Below, piece after piece: positions 9,108 through 18,438 of a stretch of 29,684 bases of DNA (positions within the stretch are counted from its first letter, which is position 1; each line of letters opens with the position of its first letter). The translations under genes and the position numbers were made by a program. A model generated the notes under the pieces. It ran no database searches, was not told the DNA's origin, and saw only the letters and a program-made list of their open reading frames with translations. The stretch comes from Chara braunii (lineage: Eukaryota > Streptophyta > Charophyceae > Charales > Characeae), in assembly GCA_003427395.1 (NCBI GenBank), contig BFEA01000189.1, positions 2,524,034 through 2,553,717 on the forward strand, in the 5' to 3' direction.

Positions 9108-9895
9108 ACACACAGTTTGAGGGGGATGCCTTTTTTTTTCACTAGGCTAAGTTTATTTTCAAAAAGGGGAATTGATGCCAAACTGTTACAAAATGCTGCT
9201 CACAAAATTCCGTTGAGGCTGCGGTCAGATTTCGTTCAGGATGCGACATATTAAGAACAGTTCACGATATCCGTCAGTTTCTGGTTTCATTGTATTCCTT
9301 TGTCAACTTACAATTTTGAAGTGTCCACAACAACATTGTTAAGGGACACCGGGCCCGGGGCCCGGTTCCCGCCGTGTATTTCTAAAAAAGACAAGATTTT
9401 ACGGGGGGAAAAAAAAAAACAATTTTTTTTTTTTTTTTTTTTTTTGAGATGTTGTCGCTTTATATTTCAAAACGAAAGTGGTCGAGGCCGGGGACCTCAC
9501 AATTCTACCCGGTGTTACCAAGGAAAGGAAATATCCTGCTGGAAATCGGGTCCAGCGTCCCAAGACCACTCAGCCTCCAAAGGAAGAACACTTCTCAAAA
9601 AAGCCTTGAAGCACAGAAAACAGTGGCTGAACTAATCATAGCAGACCCTCTCCACTCCTTCAGCCTGAAATGCAATATCCTTACTACACAGGAAAACGCC
9701 GGCGTGTCTGATCGAAACACTATCGGCGAAGAGCAACCAACTACGCTCCGCAGATCTCGAAAATGCCCAAGGCAAAACACGAAAATTATACCGTATAACC
9801 CGAAAATTATTTCCAACAGCGAACTAAATTCCCAGATGCAATTCCATTCTAAATTTCAGACCAAGTGCTTACTAAATTTTACACTAAACGTACTA
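9108..9895. other. Unassigned DNA with one open frame
   Basis: A frame open at 9449-9913 (154 codons, plus strand) has a Lys/Ser/Asn-rich composition and no recognisable domain. It starts beside a T run and extends into the tandem array. I regard it as chance. A GC palindrome, CCGGGCCCGGGGCCCGG, lies at 9348-9364. Confidence 0.35.
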
Positions 9896-9896
9896 A

Positions 9897-10950
9897 TGAC
9901 TACACTCGACTAACGCTCCCACCACTGACGATGGCACTCACACTGCCCCCGTAGTGCCGCTGTCGACAAACGAATAGACAAATAAGCTGTAGGGTTACCC
10001 TCTTGTCCACACTGGCCACACACTGTAAAGAGCCTTTGTTGCCAAGACGGGTTTCCCACCACGCACCCAATGGATACAACTCTAGTTTGCTCTTCACCGG
10101 GTCTCTCATTTCATCCAACCATTGGTGCTCCTACTGCTCCCTCGTACTAATTACTCTTATAATAACTACACTCGACTAACGCTCCCACCACAGCCAAAGG
10201 CACTCACACTGCCCCCGTAGTGCCGCTGTCGATAGACGAATAGACGAATAAGCTGTAGGGATACCCTCTCATCCACACTGTCCAGAACACTGTAAAGAGC
10301 CTTTGCTGCCGAGACAGGTTTCCCACCACGCACCCAATGGATACAACTCTTGTTTCCTCTTCTCATTTCATCCAACCATTGGTGCTCCCTCTGCTCCCTC
10401 ATGCTAATTACTCTTAAGATAACTACACTCGACTAGCGCTCCCACCACTGCCGAAGGCGCTCACACTGCCCCCGTAGCGCCGCTGTCGATAGACAAATAG
10501 ACGGATAAGCTGTAGGGATACCCTCTCATCCACACTGTCCAGAACACTGTAAAGAGCCTTTGTTGCCTAGACGGGTTTCCAACCACGCACCCAATGGATA
10601 CAACTCTAGTTTGCTCTTCACCGGGTCTCTCATTTCATCCAACCATTGGTGCTCCCACTGCTCCCTCATGCTAATTACTCTTAACTACACTCGACTAACG
10701 CTCCCACCACTGCCGAAGGCGCTCACAGTGCCCCCGTAGCGCCGCTGTCGATAGACAAATAGACAAATAAGCTGTAGGGATACCCTCTCATCCGCACTGT
10801 CCAGAACACTGTAAAGAGCCTTTGTTGCCAAGACGGGTTTCCCACCACGCACCCAATGGATACAACTCTAGTTTGCTCTTCACCGGGCCTCTCGTCTCAT
10901 CCAACCAAAGAAGTTCCTACTGCTCGTTCATGCTGAATATTCTTACAGTG
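9897..10950. repeat. Four tandem copies of a ~262-bp unit
   Basis: The unit starts ACTACACTCGACTAACGCTC and restarts at about 9897, 10162, 10420 and 10682; a fifth copy breaks off near 10950. Internal landmarks recur in each: CGTAGxGCCGCTGTCGA, GTAAAGAGCCTTTG, CACGCACCCAATGGATACAA and CATCCAACCATTGGTGCTCC. Copies differ by scattered substitutions and short indels. Minus-strand ORFs of about 75 codons repeat with the unit (copies 1 and 2) but are broken elsewhere. A minisatellite or a short centromere-like satellite are possible readings. Confidence 0.9.
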
Positions 10951-12041
10951 ACTACAACACAAACCAACTTACCGAATCAGCAAATTACCTATAACAAACA
11001 AAATTATCAGACAAGCAAGACCGCCGCAGGCTAGAAAGGGGTAAGGCGTGGCCAAATACGTAGCACACGTAATCCCATAAGGTGGAAAAAGCCCCCCTAG
11101 GTCAAGTAAGGTGCACTATATGCGAAAAGAAGAAAAACTCATTTCCATGGGCTAGCCCCAAATCTATGAATCTAACCAACGGATGTTATTACTGAGAGCA
11201 AAACATATTAGGAACTCGAACGGATGAATCTACCCAGTACCGAAGACCAGGATGAGAACCCCGAAGTTTTCCAATTGAAGAAGCTAGCACTCACGCTCAT
11301 GGAACTGCCGACGAGCTCCCACCATCGCTGCGCACTCTCTCACTGCCCATAGCAATGCTGCCTCGGTTAGTTCTGCGTAGCAGGCGTTTACCCCAACCCC
11401 TCCAAGATGTAGTCGATGTATTTAGCCAAAAACATAGCCATATTCTCTTTGTAGCTTGAACCAGGCGTGATGAATCCCGATGTGCCCTTGATATTGCGGA
11501 CAGCACTCCCACTGCCAGTACAAGCTCTCCCACTGCTTGCAGAGACGCTACTGTCGTTCTTCACATAGTGGAATCCCCGACTGTCCAGACAGTCAACATC
11601 ACGTCCGAATCTCGCACCTGCCACCGCAGGCACAAGTAGGCGTCTGGTAATCTCTTTCTGCCAGCGTCATAATAGACCAAGAAGATTGGCCAGTTTCCAG
11701 AATTAGCGATTTGTGATTAGGTAAAGTAAACTGATGAGATAGAAATGAAGGTAGTAGAGGAGATCGGGTGGGGCCCATACTCTTGAGTGCAAGGCACTCC
11801 CCCTCCAATCAAGGAGAGGTTGGAGTATGAGCACCGAGGGCCTGGCTCCGCCATGCCATCTACCAACCGAGGCGTCCATCTTCCCACAACGCGTGGCCAC
11901 CGGACTTGATAGACGGGCTTCGCCGCCAAGCGTCGGCCGGCGGAGGAGTGCTAGGGCTTCGCTACATTCGATACCCGAATTAGCGCAGACTTAGCGCTCG
12001 CGCGGCGCTACCAGACGCTTGCCGGCCTCTCCCCCCCCCAA
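10951..12041. other. Unassigned DNA with weak minus-strand exon candidates
   Basis: No repeat or recognised gene. On the minus strand, splice-donor-like words (GTAAG near 10971, GTGAGT near 11292) and two ORFs of moderate composition suggest that a host gene could lie here, but nothing is decisive. Confidence 0.3.
11388..11633 (-). CDS. Possible exon of an unknown gene
   Basis: This open frame of 81 codons has balanced composition, a Ser/Gly-rich middle and a hydrophobic C-terminal helix-like stretch (MAMFLAKYIDYILEGLG) before its stop. It looks more protein-like than its neighbours. I recognise no domain. If real it is probably the last exon of a minus-strand gene entering from about 11650, where a pyrimidine-rich stretch precedes an AG. 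An overlapping ORF in another frame (11297-11533) weakens the case. Confidence 0.2.
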   Translation of the reverse strand: MPAVAGARFGRDVDCLDSRGFHYVKNDSSVSASSGRACTGSGSAVRNIKGTSGFITPGSSYKENMAMFLAKYIDYILEGLG

Positions 12042-12066
12042 AAAAAAAAAAAAAAAAAAAAAAAAA
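12038..12066. repeat. C run followed by poly-A tract
   Basis: Eight C, then about 28 A. It ends 41 bp before the LTR start and lies outside the LTR element. Confidence 0.9.
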
Positions 12067-13821
12067 CAATTTTGAAGTGTCATTAAAAGGTATTGAAGAG
12101 AAGATATTGTGATACGCAACCTCACGCCCCCTCGCGGCTTCCCGTTCGGGGTCGCCAATCAGAGTTCTGGGCGGGGCGTGGCCGAGGATTTTTGGCCGTA
12201 AGGGTTGAGTCTCCCGGACAGAACGGGAGGCTCTCGTTTCGTGCCAGAGGTTTTCCCCGGAGTCGAACTGTCAACGCGAAGTTCCGTGGGGGTCGGATCA
12301 CTTCGGAGCGATAAAATCAGAAGGGTTTCCGCAAAAATGAACGGTCGTCGTGCATCAGGACGGAAAAAGCCATCAAGGGGAGAGGGTCATGGCGGTGAAA
12401 GACAGAAACTCCGGCCGTCATGGGTTTGGATAGGTGGTGGGTTCAAAGCCTTCAGGCCTCGTCATCGGCCTCACGAAGTGACTGGCCCGTCGGGTCTTTG
12501 CTGGTAGAGGTGGTTGGTTCGAGGCCTTCAAGCCTCGGCGTCGGACTCACAGAGTCCGCGCGGAAGTTTCTGAGAGTGTGAAACGGCGGGAGGGCTCGTC
12601 GGCATCTGAATTTGAAATTGCGCGGGCAGCGCCCCCGCATTACTGGAGAGCTCGGGAAAACGTGTCGCTCCCTCGTAGCCCAGGACCAAGCGTCGCCAAG
12701 AACACGAGTCCCCCTAGCGACACCAGCGACAATCAAACTGCGGCCGCCACGTGGCGTGAGCGGCCGACCAGGGCAACACACTCAAACCTGTATAAGGCAA
12801 TATTAGAGTCGGGGAATCAAAGCGATCAATCAGGACAAACCCGTTCCCCCTTATATTACACACCCGAGGCGGGTCTTGCCAACACACTTGCTCCTTCCGT
12901 CTCAGCGCGCGCCGTACGTCCGATCGCAGTAGACGCTGTCGTCGTCTGCAGTGGGGAAGGTTGGTAGCGAGATGAGACGATCGGAGGTGCGCGATGAACA
13001 CGGGCAAGATCCCCCGCTCCCGGTCATCCGAACCAACACCGACTCCATACAATACTCGATGCAACCCGTCTCTCTCAAAGTTGGTGCGTCGGGAGAAGAT
13101 GGCGAAATCTAAGCTCTCTTCCCCTTGCGGGGGCGTCGACCATGAGCGCGCGGACGCCGGCGGTTGACGTCACTGGTGCAGGGACGAGAAGTTCAAAAGC
13201 GATGACTAGCAGTTCAAAAAGAAAGGCGAGAGAGAGAGAGAGTGAGTTACACGAGACTATGCGTGCCCGCAGGAAGGGCCGCGGGAGGGAGGGGAGCAAC
13301 GGGATCAACACACTCATACTCCTAAGCAGACGGTCCTCCAGTTCTGTTCCCCCGTTCCCGCCCGGATAAGTACATACACACATACATGCATGCAATCAAC
13401 AACCCTTGACAGGACCTCCCATCCATAGACCTTTGACATCACTCATGCGCACAACAATCTCCCATCACTTGGAGCCTCACACACATGTCATGCATAGACA
13501 AAGCAGCCGTGGAGATAAAAGCGAGTCCTTCTTGTACACAAAAATTCTCAATGAACTGCCGCCCCTTTAGGCGCAGCCTTCAAAACTTCCCAAGACCATC
13601 GACCACCATAGCCACAAGGCCCTGCTGCGGCCGACGTCCAATCCCCACCACTGCTCAGTCCCTCCGACTTCTTCACCCCGAGACTACCGCGGGTCCGCCC
13701 CACGTTGTCACTCCGCCCGTCCTTGGGCTCGTCGAGCCTGTTCGGCGCCGCGGACTTTCGCGCATAGCTCGCGCAACATTGCAGCCGAGATCAAAGAGGA
13801 GGAGAGGAGAGGGTTGCGCGA

Positions 13822-13829
13822 ATTTATAG
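13822..13829 (-). promoter_or_regulatory. Candidate TATA box in 3' LTR (CTATAAAT)
   Basis: The minus strand reads GCGCTATAAATTCGCGC. The word is kept in the 5' LTR at 22221. If used, it gives a U3 of about 620 bp and a long R-U5 leader. Confidence 0.45.
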
Positions 13830-14225
13830 CGCGGGAGGCGGCGGGTTGTCAGCGCGAGGTGCGGGCAGAGCGGGGTGTAGATGAGCAGGACAGAAGAACG
13901 GTGGGGAGTTAGAGGGTTCGACCCGCAGGGTTGCACGGTCCTACGTGATTGGGGTGTTCGTTCAAGTGCGTGGTTTCCCGCTCTCCACCTTGATCCGAGC
14001 ATCCCAACTACGCAGCCAATCACTCCGCGGAGGAGGACGGGGTAAGGATCAAGCTGGGCGTAGAGGAAGACGAAGAGTCCGGCCTGAGGGAAGCGCGCGC
14101 AGCAAGAAAGGAAGATGGCGCGAGGAGGCAAAGCAAGAAACGGGGGTTCGAGACACGCAAAGAAATCGGAGCTTAAGCGTGCGCGCGCGAAAATTCAAAA
14201 AGTCCCAACCGCACCCGTTTCTTGG

Positions 14226-14233
14226 TTTTTATA
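14226..14233 (-). promoter_or_regulatory. Alternative TATA box in 3' LTR (TATAAAAA)
   Basis: The minus strand reads GCGGTATAAAAACC about 190 bp inside the LTR. It is conserved at 22625 in the other LTR. Which of the two TATA words sets the start cannot be told from sequence. Confidence 0.4.
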
Positions 14234-14418
14234 CCGCGGCCGCTATTCGCCCGCGCAAGAGTTTATTAATCAAACAAAATGAAAAAGCCGTTTCAAAAGA
14301 AAACAAACGCAAAAAGAAAGAAAAACCCCTTTCTGTCCGTGTCCGTACTTCGGGGCTTCCGCGGGATTTTTCCTCAGGGATATGGGAAGCCGCGCGGTAC
14401 GGGTCTGAGCTTATCACA

Positions 14419-14774
14419 TCTGTGATACGCAGGGGGTTCCGAAAAATAAGCAGTCTCCCGACTGCTGATGTCATCATATCTTGGATGATTGGGCGGCCTC
14501 TTCATCGTCAGCTGGCCCGATCATCTTCCTAATCTACGTGGATGCATCTTGCATCTCCCATCGCCTCCTCCCATAGTATACATCCGATCGGGCGGCCCCT
14601 TCATCGTCGGCTGGCCCGATCGGTAAGTAGTCCACTTAATTTATTTATTTATTAATTTTTTAATTTTTTTTTTTTTTACACAGCGCGTCTCGACGCGCGA
14701 TCTTTGGGGTATAGGAGAAGAAGACGATAAAGAGAAGGAGAAGGAGAGAACAGGGGAGAGGTGGACGAGGGTGA
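14419..14774 (-). other. Element 3' untranslated region
   Basis: This non-coding interval lies between the last ORF and the 3' LTR. Two ~42-bp direct repeats (14483-14524 and 14585-14626) each contain an inverted pair GATxGGGC...GCCCGATC. The second is a perfect 10-bp stem, CCGATCGGGC/GCCCGATCGG. On the minus strand an A-rich tract with AATAAATAAATAAATT lies at about 14637-14670, a possible polyadenylation signal. No clear polypurine tract abuts the LTR. Instead the last bases, TGCGTATCACAGA, repeat the LTR terminus. Confidence 0.5.
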
Positions 14775-16091
14775 TCAGAGGAAGTGATCGATGTCGGGAT
14801 TGAGAGGGGGCGGAATAGGTGGAAGGAAAGCGGTCATTGCCGTGGGAGTCGTCGGCGCATCTTCCTCATGGAAGTGGTGCTGGACGAACGAGGGATAGAG
14901 GAAGGCCCCCGACACATGAGACAGGACACGTGGCGCCAGATCCGCCACCGCTCGCACCACCCGCTTGCGCACTGATCGGGGTCCTGGACCCATCATCACC
15001 ACATGAGTCTCGGTGTAAGGCCACCGCTCCCGCTTCTGCGCCGCGAAGACAAGGATGTGGTACATCACATTTGGATGCTGCCCGGTCTCGTAGATGAGCG
15101 TCCCAGCCAGTCGCGCCGCAATACACCCTTGAAAAGGGGGTGTCAGATATGGCTCCCACGCTGGATCAGGGCGCGGCGCCCCGCGATGGCCTCGAGCCTG
15201 ATGGTGGTGGGCTCCACCATGAAGTCCACCTTTGTCGGATGGACCGTCCGGCTCGGAGGAACTGCTAATGTCAATGATCGGGGCACCCCGGGGTGGCTGG
15301 CGAAAGCTGAGAAGTCCCGCGAGGACGGGGGGTCTGGATATGGGATCCGGTAATCCCATTCGGCTTCCTCCCCCGGCGGCGGCTGCTGCTGATGGCCCGG
15401 CTCCATCAAGATTGAGATCGGGCACGCGGGGGAAGGGCAGCGATGGCACGACAGTCTCCTTAACGAGCATCGCCGCACTCCCTGGCACGGGGTCAAGATT
15501 CCGCGTACGCGCGGGCTGAATCACCTCCTCGCCGCCACCGATTCTGCTGCCTTGCGCTTCTGGCGACGGGTAGCGTCTCTTCCTCCTTGGCGTCTTCTTG
15601 GGGGCCTTTGGTGGTGCCGGTCTGGGATACGATGAGGGAGGCCGCAACGGCTTTTCCTCCGGGAAGTCCTCCAACCTCTCCGCGCGCTGCGCAGTGTAAT
15701 CCGGGATGACGAGCACGTTGTACGTTCTCCGCGGGGCCGTCGCCGTCTGCAATCATGGTTGGATCTCCTCTTCCTCGCTTGCAATCACCTGCGCAATGGA
15801 GAGGAGCTCAAGATATATGAGCTCCAACAATCCCAGATCGATCGTCTGGAGCTGGGCGAATGGGTACAGCGCCACCTTCCCCTCCTTCTGCGCAGGCTTG
15901 GGCCGTGTGATGACGTAGTAGACGACGAAGTGCTCCCCGATGCAGTGGTCTTCGTGATCCACGAAGAATCGGAACATCCCCAACGCCACGGACTTGTACG
16001 GCGCACGGTGCAACTCCCACGCGTCTTCGTCTACGAAGGGCAGCGGCTCCACGTTAGTTAGCTCCACCAGATACTCCGAGAACTCGCGCAT
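14775..16091 (-). pseudogene. Element-borne ORF B, unknown function, in-frame TGA
   Basis: From the ATG at 16091 the frame runs 112 codons to a TGA at 15753-15755, then stays open in the same phase for 325 more codons to 14775. I read it as one ORF of about 438 codons with a nonsense codon. Residues 1-105 look globular and acidic (FVDEDAWELHRAPY, FRFFVDHEDH, EHFVVYYVI). The middle is Pro/Arg/Ser-rich and basic (PKAPKKTPRRKRRYPS) and probably disordered. The last ~130 residues look folded again (GTLIYETGQHPNVMYHILVF, then an acidic tail). There is no signal peptide, no membrane segment and no cysteine pattern, so it does not look like an envelope protein. I recognise no family. It sits downstream of integrase on the same strand, 60 bp after ORF A. 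Confidence 0.55.
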
Positions 16092-16151
16092 AGGATTAGG
16101 GCCCTCCGTGAGTTGATAGGGGAGAGTGGTTTAAGAGAAGAAGGGAGGCAT

Positions 16152-16699
16152 TTAGTACGGGGAAAGGGGAAGAGCTTGGATGTTGAGAGGGGCAGCAGGA
16201 GGAAGAAGCGCGGGGAGCTGTGGCACCAATGCGATTGGTCCGTCCTCTGCCCTGCGCAGCAGCGCCTCGTGGGCTGTGAATCGTTGTACCCCCCGTCCTT
16301 GCACTCTGGCCACTGATCTGGCCTCCTACACTGCGTATTCGCGCACAAAACTCTGTGCCAGCTCCCAACTCTGCGGCGGCAGATCGTCAAGTCTCCGATG
16401 AAGGTGGCGATGCTATGCACGAAGTTGGGTGCCACCTGGAGCGCCCGGAACTCGATGAACACTCGGGTCGTCTCCCGCCCCGGCAACTGCGTTACGTCCA
16501 TGTACACCCCCGCGTACGTCAGCCGATCACAAAGCAACGAGTACGCCGCCACATCAGCAACCCCGGGCGTTGGCACGTTCACCTGCTGAATGTCGTATCG
16601 CAACTGCCTCTTCTCATTGAACTGATGCCGCAACAAGCAATCTGCAAGCGACGTCTGGAAATGCTCGAGGGGCTCATGCTCCGGCTGGCGATGGTTCAT
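16152..16699 (-). pseudogene. Element-borne ORF A, unknown function, frameshifted
   Basis: The frame begins MNHRQPEHEPLEHFQT at 16699, overlapping the last 26 bp of the integrase frame. It is open through a structured stretch (QLRYDIQQVNVPTPGV, YAGVYMDVTQLPGRETTRVF, APNFVHSIATFIGDL). Near 16385 the sensible reading moves to another phase (LPPQSWELAQSFVREYA), meets a TAG at 16326-16328 and ends at TAA 16152-16154, giving about 180 codons. Before the shift there are no stops; after it, the original phase turns into low-complexity Arg/Ser/Cys. No family is recognised, and no signal peptide or membrane segment is seen. A start upstream at 16726 is possible. The overlap suggests reinitiation or frameshift coupling to the integrase ORF in the live element. 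Confidence 0.5.
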
Positions 16700-18431
16700 C
16701 CTGCTCCCTAAAACTCTCAGCACCAATGGACGAGGCAGATCGGGAAGAGGAGGAAGACGAAGAAGGAGAGGATGATCTCGCAGGAGCCGGGGTCCGTATA
16801 TGACCTAGCGATGGCTGGAAGGGCCGGAGCGCGGCAGCGTGCCGTGTCAACGGTCGAGCTTGGGAGTTGTGACGGGGAATCAGCTTCACGAAGTGCTATC
16901 CCTGTGCGCCAACTTCCGTTACCTCGTAAATGCCTCTGTAGCGCGCGTGGATCTTGGAGGAGCGTGCGGATTTCCGTACCTGCACCAAGTCCCCAACTTT
17001 ATAGCGGGGCAGTGGTCCCGCCGTCGCGTGCCGATTCTCGTAGTCACGGATCTTCCGTTGATGCATCCGATCTACGGCCCGCTGTCGACGGCGAGCTAAC
17101 GGGGGATAGGCCCTAGCCATTAAGTCCATGTAGTGGCGGGCCTTATCTCTGTGCTGGGCCCGTGTTGCTCTAACTTCCGTACCTACCAAGGGGGACAACT
17201 GCACCCGAGGGACACTATTGGTTCTCAGTTGAAAGGGGGACACCCCAGTACTACCGTGTGGGGTAGCCCGATAAACGGCCAAGATGTGGTCGACAATGAC
17301 AGGCCAGGGCCGAGTGTCTCCCGCAGTGATATTCTGTCTAAGGGCGGTCTTAATCAGTCAGTTGGCATTCTCTACCAGGCCGTTGGCTTGAGGCCAATGC
17401 CCCGACGAGTAGATAATCTTAACGTCTGCCCTGACTAGGTGACGTTCTACTTCGCCTTGAAATTCCGACCCAGTGTCCATGTGTACCTCTTCTACGTCTA
17501 GATGCATGCACAAAAATCGGTTTACGTACCAGGCTACCTCCTGCGAATTCCGGCTGGTCATAGGGTACGCCTCGATCCATTTTGAAAAATGATCGACGGA
17601 CACTAAAAGAACATTGAGTTCTCCCTGATTGACGGGACCTCTCGGAACGTTGATATCCGTTGTTTCGATGCTAGCCGTCTGAAAGGGGCGCTCTACACGA
17701 GTAGGCACCATTGTCCGAGGCATTTGTACCGACGCCTTGTCTGCCGCGCAGGCCGGGCAATTCTGGACGATGTATTTCACATCTTCCCGAATTCCCGACC
17801 AGTACCATCCATTCTTTTCGATGGCTTTTTCCGTGTACTTGACCGCGAAATGGACCGCATCCTCTTCATGAGCGGCTCGTGTCCAATCGAACCTAGCGAA
17901 AGGGTGCGGAACCGTCAACCACCTAGACCCTCCGCCATCATTGACTTCTCGTTTTTGTAACGTCGGTCCCTGCCAGCGATAGTCCTGCGCCCGCTCCGTG
18001 ACTCTCCGTCGCTCGGCTTTGGCAAGTTCGGACAGCGAGTCACCTGACAGCCTCTGTAGCAACAGAAGGTCCGTCCAGACTTCTGCCTGGCGGGCACTTG
18101 GCGCAAATCCGTTGGCTGTTCTTGCATCCAGATACCGCTTCTCGATAGGGATTTGGTCCGTTCTGCAGTTGGGACAGACCCACGTCTTTTCACTTCGGTA
18201 CCTAACGCATTGTCCGTGGGATTTGACCGCTTGACACTGACTACACTGCACCCACAAAAGAAAATTGGGCCCTCCCGGATGTGACCCTTCGTGGTCCGGG
18301 ACCATAGGCAAGGTACAGAAGAAACAGGGACTTAGATGTGTTTTAGGGGACGAGTAGGGATTAGACGAGAGAGCGAGGGAGTTGGATGAGGGCAAAGAGA
18401 TAGTGCCTGCCATCTCCGGCGAAATCTCCAT
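16674..18431 (-). pseudogene. PHD finger-integrase ORF with two in-frame stops
   Basis: The ORF starts at an ATG 7 bp after the stop of the RNase H frame and in a different phase. Residues 36-89 form a canonical C4HC3 PHD-type zinc finger: C36-x2-C39-x23-C63-x2-C66-x5-H72-x2-C75-x10-C86-x2-C89, with the usual Trp before the last pair. The integrase HHCC finger follows (H188, H194, C225, C228). The catalytic core has D259, D319 (HMDTGSEF) and E354 (GLVEN), exactly 35 residues apart, as in retroviral-type integrases. A TGA at 17358-17360 stops the frame just after E354. The same phase then stays open through the C-terminal region (YKVGDLVQVRKSA, YRGIYEVTEV) to a TAG at 16896-16898, then to a TGA at 16674. 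Integrase inserts the cDNA copy into chromosomes; the finger could steer it to histone marks. Confidence 0.85.
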
Positions 18432-18438
18432 TCCGGAC

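Larger units (their letters stand above)
12108..14418 (-). repeat. 3' LTR, full length (~2.3 kb)
   Basis: Read on the minus strand it begins TGTGATAAGCTCAGACCC at 14418 and ends GCGTATCACA at 12108. From 12407 to 14418 it is collinear with the 5' LTR. The first 300 bp on the plus side (12108-12406) have no partner in the 5' LTR, because that copy is truncated. The same outer segment is distantly matched at 29246. It contains an AG repeat near 13228 and two adjacent short hairpins at 12515-12560. Small ORFs within it recur in the other LTR by descent and have no recognisable product. Confidence 0.85.

Noticed and set aside
9897-10950. CRISPR-like array
   Set aside because: Units are ~262 bp with no repeat-spacer alternation, and the context is eukaryotic.
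11703-11929. Minus-strand ORFs starting near 11929 and 11900
   Set aside because: Two phases are open with equal claim and neither has a recognisable domain, codon bias or clear splice sites.
13075-13395. 106-codon minus-strand ORF found in both LTRs (also 21477-21797)
   Set aside because: The two copies are identical by descent and differ little, so persistence of the frame is not evidence for a protein. No domain is recognised.
14775-16091. Envelope gene of an endogenous retrovirus
   Set aside because: The position is right, but no signal peptide, membrane anchor, cleavage site or cysteine framework is seen.
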